In this document: piece by piece, positions 61,003 through 64,000 of the stretch
How the letters are laid out: the number at the start of each line of letters is the position of its first letter
Position numbering within the stretch: the stretch's first letter is position 1
Assembly: GCA_913055655.1 (NCBI GenBank)
Contig: CAJXKA010000002.1
Coordinates: 124,001-188,000, forward strand
DNA length: 64,000 nucleotides
Origin: an uncultured Oceanospirillales bacterium
GTDB lineage: Bacteria; Pseudomonadota; Gammaproteobacteria; Xanthomonadales; SZUA-36
Direction of reading: 5' to 3'
Position numbers and translations under genes: made by a program
Notes under the pieces: model-generated
Seen by the model: only the letters and a program-made list of their open reading frames with translations
Told to the model about the DNA's origin: nothing
The model's database searches: none

Positions 61003-62318
61003 CCGGCATCGACGCCAGCCACGAACCCGTTGACATCGCCATCGTCGGTGGCGGGCTGGTCGGTACCGCGCTGGCTTGCGCCCTGGCGCCGCTGGGATGG
61101 CGCATCACCCTGGTCGAGGCCAGTCCCGCGCCGGCGCCTGGTGGGCAGGGCGACGAAGCGCCGGACGCTGACAATCTTCCACCGGACCCGCGATGTTTCG
61201 CGCTGGCCGACGCCTCGTGCAGGATCCTGCAGGGCCTGGGCGCCTGGCCGGAACTGGCGTCGCACGCGTCCCCGATCCGCGACATCCTGGTCACCGAGCT
61301 TGGCCGGCCCGGGCGGGTTCACCTCGACCCGGCCGAACTGGGGATGGCCGCGTTCGGGCAGGTCGTGCCCGCGCCGGCACTGGGCCGGGCGCTCGCGGCC
61401 CGGCTGGAAACCCTGGACGGCGTGACGGTCATTCGGCCCGCGCGGGTGACCGGGACCCGGCAAACCGGTGAAGGCGTGGTGCTGGACATTGAAGGCGAGA
61501 AAACGCCGGCCCGGCTGGAGGCCTCGCTGGTAGTGGCCGCCGATGGCGCCGACTCGCCGTTGCGTGAAGCCCTGGATGTCCCCGTCCGGCGTCGGGACTA
61601 CGGCCAGGTGGCGATTGTGTGTCACGTGACGCCAGAACATGCTCACGGTGGCCGCGCGTTCGAGCGCATGACCGACACGGGTCCGTTTGCGATGTTGCCG
61701 TTACCCGGCGGTCGCGTCGGGCTGGTGTGGTGCGTTGAAACGCCGGATGCCCAGGCGTTGATGGACGCGCCGGACGATGATTTTCTGGAGCGGGCGACCC
61801 GGCGATCCGGTGGCGTGCTCGGGCAGTTCTCAGAGGCCGGTGTCCGCAGGTGCTGGCCGCTGTCACTGGCCGTGGCCGGGCAGGACGTCGTCGGTCGCGT
61901 GATCTTCATGGGGAATGCCGCGCATACCATCCACCCCGCCGGCGCGCAGGGTTTCAACCTGGGGCTGCGTGACGTCGCCGCGCTGGCCGAGGTCCTGTCC
62001 GGCAACCCGGCGCTGGACCGTGGGGCGACGGCGCGCGAGCCCGGCGAGTGGCTGGACGCCGGTGCCGCCTGGCGCCTGGAGGCCTATGCCCGGGCGCGAC
62101 GCGCCGACCGTGAAGCCACGGTAGCATTGACCGATGGTCTTGTCGGGCTGTTCTCCAGCCGCCTGGGCCCGGTTCGGGCGCTGCGGTCCGCGGGGTTGCT
62201 GGCCCACGCCATGGCGCCGCCGTTGCGCCGCCGCCTGGTGTCGGCCGCGATGGGCTATCGCGCGCCGGTGCCGGCCCTGGCGCTGGGCCAGCGGCTTGAA
62301 CCGGTGAGGGCGACATGA
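60999..62318 (+). CDS. ubiH: UbiH, FAD-dependent ubiquinone hydroxylase
   Basis: A 439-residue flavin monooxygenase that hydroxylates C1 of the ubiquinone ring. The dinucleotide fold is IAIVGGGLVGTALACAL, and the FAD-contact motif is MGNAAHTIHPAGAQGFNLGL, an Asn form of the usual GDAAH. Its order before ubiI and after pepP supports UbiH over UbiI. Its length is a little above usual because of a Gly/Pro/Asp-rich insert near residue 45. Confidence 0.93.
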   Translation: MTGIDASHEPVDIAIVGGGLVGTALACALAPLGWRITLVEASPAPAPGGQGDEAPDADNLPPDPRCFALADASCRILQGLGAWPELASHASPIRDILVTELGRPGRVHLDPAELGMAAFGQVVPAPALGRALAARLETLDGVTVIRPARVTGTRQTGEGVVLDIEGEKTPARLEASLVVAADGADSPLREALDVPVRRRDYGQVAIVCHVTPEHAHGGRAFERMTDTGPFAMLPLPGGRVGLVWCVETPDAQALMDAPDDDFLERATRRSGGVLGQFSEAGVRRCWPLSLAVAGQDVVGRVIFMGNAAHTIHPAGAQGFNLGLRDVAALAEVLSGNPALDRGATAREPGEWLDAGAAWRLEAYARARRADREATVALTDGLVGLFSSRLGPVRALRSAGLLAHAMAPPLRRRLVSAAMGYRAPVPALALGQRLEPVRAT

Positions 62319-63526
62319 ACGACATCGTCGTCGTCGGCGGCGGCATGGTCGGCGCGGCCACCGCGAGCCTGTTGTCACAGTCGGGATGGCCCGTAAGCCT
62401 TGTCGACCCGGGTACGCCGCCAACGGCACCGGGAGGCGAAATTGATCTCCGGGTATCCGCCGTGTCACCGGGTTCCGCCGCCATCCTGGGCGCCGCCGGC
62501 GCGGCGGCCGCGTTGTCGGGCAAGCGGGCCTGTGACTATGCACGCATGGTGGTGGAGGACCGCCATGGCGATGCGCGAATCGAGTTCGAGGCACCGGCGT
62601 TCGGCCTGGCGCGACTGGGAACGATCGTCGAGAACGAGGCCGTGCGCGCGGCGCTCTGGAGCGCTGCCGAGGACCATGGCGTCCGGATCGTCAGCGACCG
62701 CGTCACCGCGATGAATCGCATCGGGGATGCTATTGAGCTTGAACTGGCCGGTGGCGATTCGCGCCGTGCCGGGCTGGTGGTGGCCAGCGACGGTGCCGGT
62801 TCGGCCATCCGGGCTGCGCTGGGCGTGGTGGCATCCACGTGGACCTATAACCAGGCCGCCGTCGTCTGCGTGGTGCGCTGTGAACACGCGAACCCCGGCA
62901 CGGCCTGGCAACGGTTTCTGGACACCGGTCCGCTGGCGTTCCTGCCGCTGGCCGACGGCACGTCCTCCATTGTCTGGACGTTGCCCCGGGACCTGGCCGA
63001 GGATTGTCTTGCCCTCGATGACGAGGCATTCGCCGCCCGGCTCGACGATGCCGCCGGCGGCTGGCTGGGCGGCGTCGTGACCACCGGTCCGCGCGCGTCT
63101 TTCCCATTGTCGATGCAGCTCAGTGACCGGCTGGTGGGTCCTCGCACCGTGTTGCTGGGCGATGCCGCCCACACGGTCCATCCGCTGGCGGGGCAGGGCG
63201 TCAACCTGGGCCTCGCGGACGCCGCCGCGCTGGTCGAATCGCTGTTACAGGCGAGGGCCGCCGGCCGTGCGCCGGGCGATCCGGACGTGCTGCCCCGTTG
63301 GGAGCGCTGGCGCCGGTCCGAAAGCGAGTTGATGGCCCGCGGCATTCATGGCCTGGGTGCGCTGTTCACGCCGGAATGGCTGGGCCCGCTTCGCCGGATC
63401 GGCCTGGGCATTGCCGGTCGCAGCTGGCTGGCGCGCGAGGCATTCGTCGTGCGCGCCGCGGGTCTTGGCCCCGATGCGCCGCGACTGGCCCGGGGCGAAA
63501 CCTTGAAATCCCTGCTCGCGGCCTGA
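62315..63526 (+). CDS. ubiI: UbiI-like FAD-dependent ubiquinone hydroxylase
   Basis: A 403-residue paralogue of the preceding UbiH. IVVVGGGMVGAATASLL and LLGDAAHTVHPLAGQGVNLGL bind FAD. By order (pepP-ubiH-ubiI) it is the C5 hydroxylase, though regioselectivity cannot be proven from sequence. ATGA overlaps the ubiH stop. cysK follows 74 bases later. Confidence 0.92.
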   Translation: MNDIVVVGGGMVGAATASLLSQSGWPVSLVDPGTPPTAPGGEIDLRVSAVSPGSAAILGAAGAAAALSGKRACDYARMVVEDRHGDARIEFEAPAFGLARLGTIVENEAVRAALWSAAEDHGVRIVSDRVTAMNRIGDAIELELAGGDSRRAGLVVASDGAGSAIRAALGVVASTWTYNQAAVVCVVRCEHANPGTAWQRFLDTGPLAFLPLADGTSSIVWTLPRDLAEDCLALDDEAFAARLDDAAGGWLGGVVTTGPRASFPLSMQLSDRLVGPRTVLLGDAAHTVHPLAGQGVNLGLADAAALVESLLQARAAGRAPGDPDVLPRWERWRRSESELMARGIHGLGALFTPEWLGPLRRIGLGIAGRSWLAREAFVVRAAGLGPDAPRLARGETLKSLLAA

Positions 63527-63600
63527 AATCCTGCTATAACACGTTAATGCGCTACAGGCGCCCGAACGTCACTTACACACTGGATTTACGGGGAGTCAAA

Positions 63601-64000
63601 TGATTTACGACAGCATCCTGGGAACCATCGGCCGTACGCCGGTGGTCAAGATCAACAAGCTGGCACCGGAAGGCATCGACATGTTCGTCAAGATCGAGGC
63701 CTTCAATCCGCTGTCCTCGGTCAAGGATCGCCTGGCCGTCGCCATTATCGAGGACGCCGAGCGTCGCGGCACGCTGAAGCCGGGCCAGACGGTCGTCGAG
63801 GCGACCTCGGGCAACACCGGTATCGCCCTGGCCATGGTCTGTGCGGCCAAGGGTTACCCCTTCGTGTCGGTCATGGCCGAGTCGTTCTCGGTCGAGCGGC
63901 GCAAGCTGATGAAATTCCTGGGCGCGAAACTCATCCTGACGCCGGCGGCCGAGCGTGGCACCGGCATGGTCCGCAAGGCGGCGGAGCTTGCCGAGGAACA
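63601..64000 (+). CDS. cysK: CysK, cysteine synthase A (N-terminal part)
   Basis: The first 133 residues of an O-acetylserine sulfhydrylase; the gene runs past the window end. The PLP Lys is in NPLSSVKDRLAV and the Asn/Thr substrate loop in EATSGNTGIALA. It makes cysteine from O-acetylserine and sulfide. GGGGAG lies 4 bases before the ATG. A TATAAC at 63535 could be a -10 element but no well-spaced -35 is visible. Confidence 0.95.

Overview
This 64 kb window is a high-GC, tightly packed bacterial chromosome segment with almost no mobile genes. Gene content and order point to a free-living aerobic gammaproteobacterium, probably near the Xanthomonadales/Chromatiales boundary (Wenzhouxiangella-like; this placement is inference). 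Supporting features are an oleABCD olefin cluster, the algZ-algR-hemCDXY order, lptM-dapF-DUF484-xerC, zapA-6S RNA-ygfA, ygfB-pepP-ubiH-ubiI, Coq7 in ubiquinone synthesis, and a Gram-negative dedicated sortase system. No insertion sequence, prophage or CRISPR array was seen.

Layout. 1-4 kb: oleABCD (minus strand, oleD cut by the window edge), with a divergent Sfp-type phosphopantetheinyl transferase. 5-10 kb: hslVU followed by ubiE-ubiJ-ubiB. 10-13.6 kb: an unknown membrane protein, then xerC, DUF484, dapF and lptM. 13.7-20.3 kb: esterase, algZ/algR-like two-component system and haem genes hemC, hemD, hemX, hemY. 20.3-24.8 kb: ferredoxin reductase, acyltransferase, YheT-like hydrolase, tRNA-Gly, HDAC-like deacetylase and Lrp. 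24.9-28.2 kb: alanine dehydrogenase, class III aminotransferase, htpX. 28.4-33 kb: S9 peptidase, cobalamin adenosyltransferase, DUF885 protein. 33-39.3 kb: gcvT, gcvH, cupredoxin, endonuclease V, Mpo1-like protein, purC, djlA-like, rpe. 39.5-45.3 kb: class GN sortase, its VIT/VWA target, and a dedicated response regulator and histidine kinase. 45.4-50.2 kb: trpE, then trpG-trpD-trpC. 50-53 kb: coq7, a 2Fe-2S ferredoxin, rplM-rpsI and tRNA-Gln. 53.4-56.5 kb: 2OG-Fe(II) oxygenase, a second sortase with its own putative substrate, an Rrf2 regulator and cytochrome c. 57-64 kb: rpiA, ygfA, 6S RNA, zapA, a ZapB-like protein, ygfB, pepP, ubiH, ubiI and the start of cysK.

Functional links. Three separate loci supply oxygen-dependent ubiquinone synthesis (ubiE-J-B, coq7, ubiH-ubiI). 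Two unlinked sortase/substrate sets, one with its own two-component system, imply regulated covalent or proteolytic processing of envelope proteins in a Gram-negative cell.

The least explained signal is intergenic. There are three copies of a cloverleaf-like palindrome (27-28 bp outer stem around exactly 54 nt holding two small hairpins), each next to an array of TCTCACCG-type octamers. There are also heptamer arrays and arrays of different hairpins separated by a constant CACCAG-type linker. Most tandem arrays start exactly on the stop codon of the neighbouring gene, and each unit carries an in-strand TGA or TAA.
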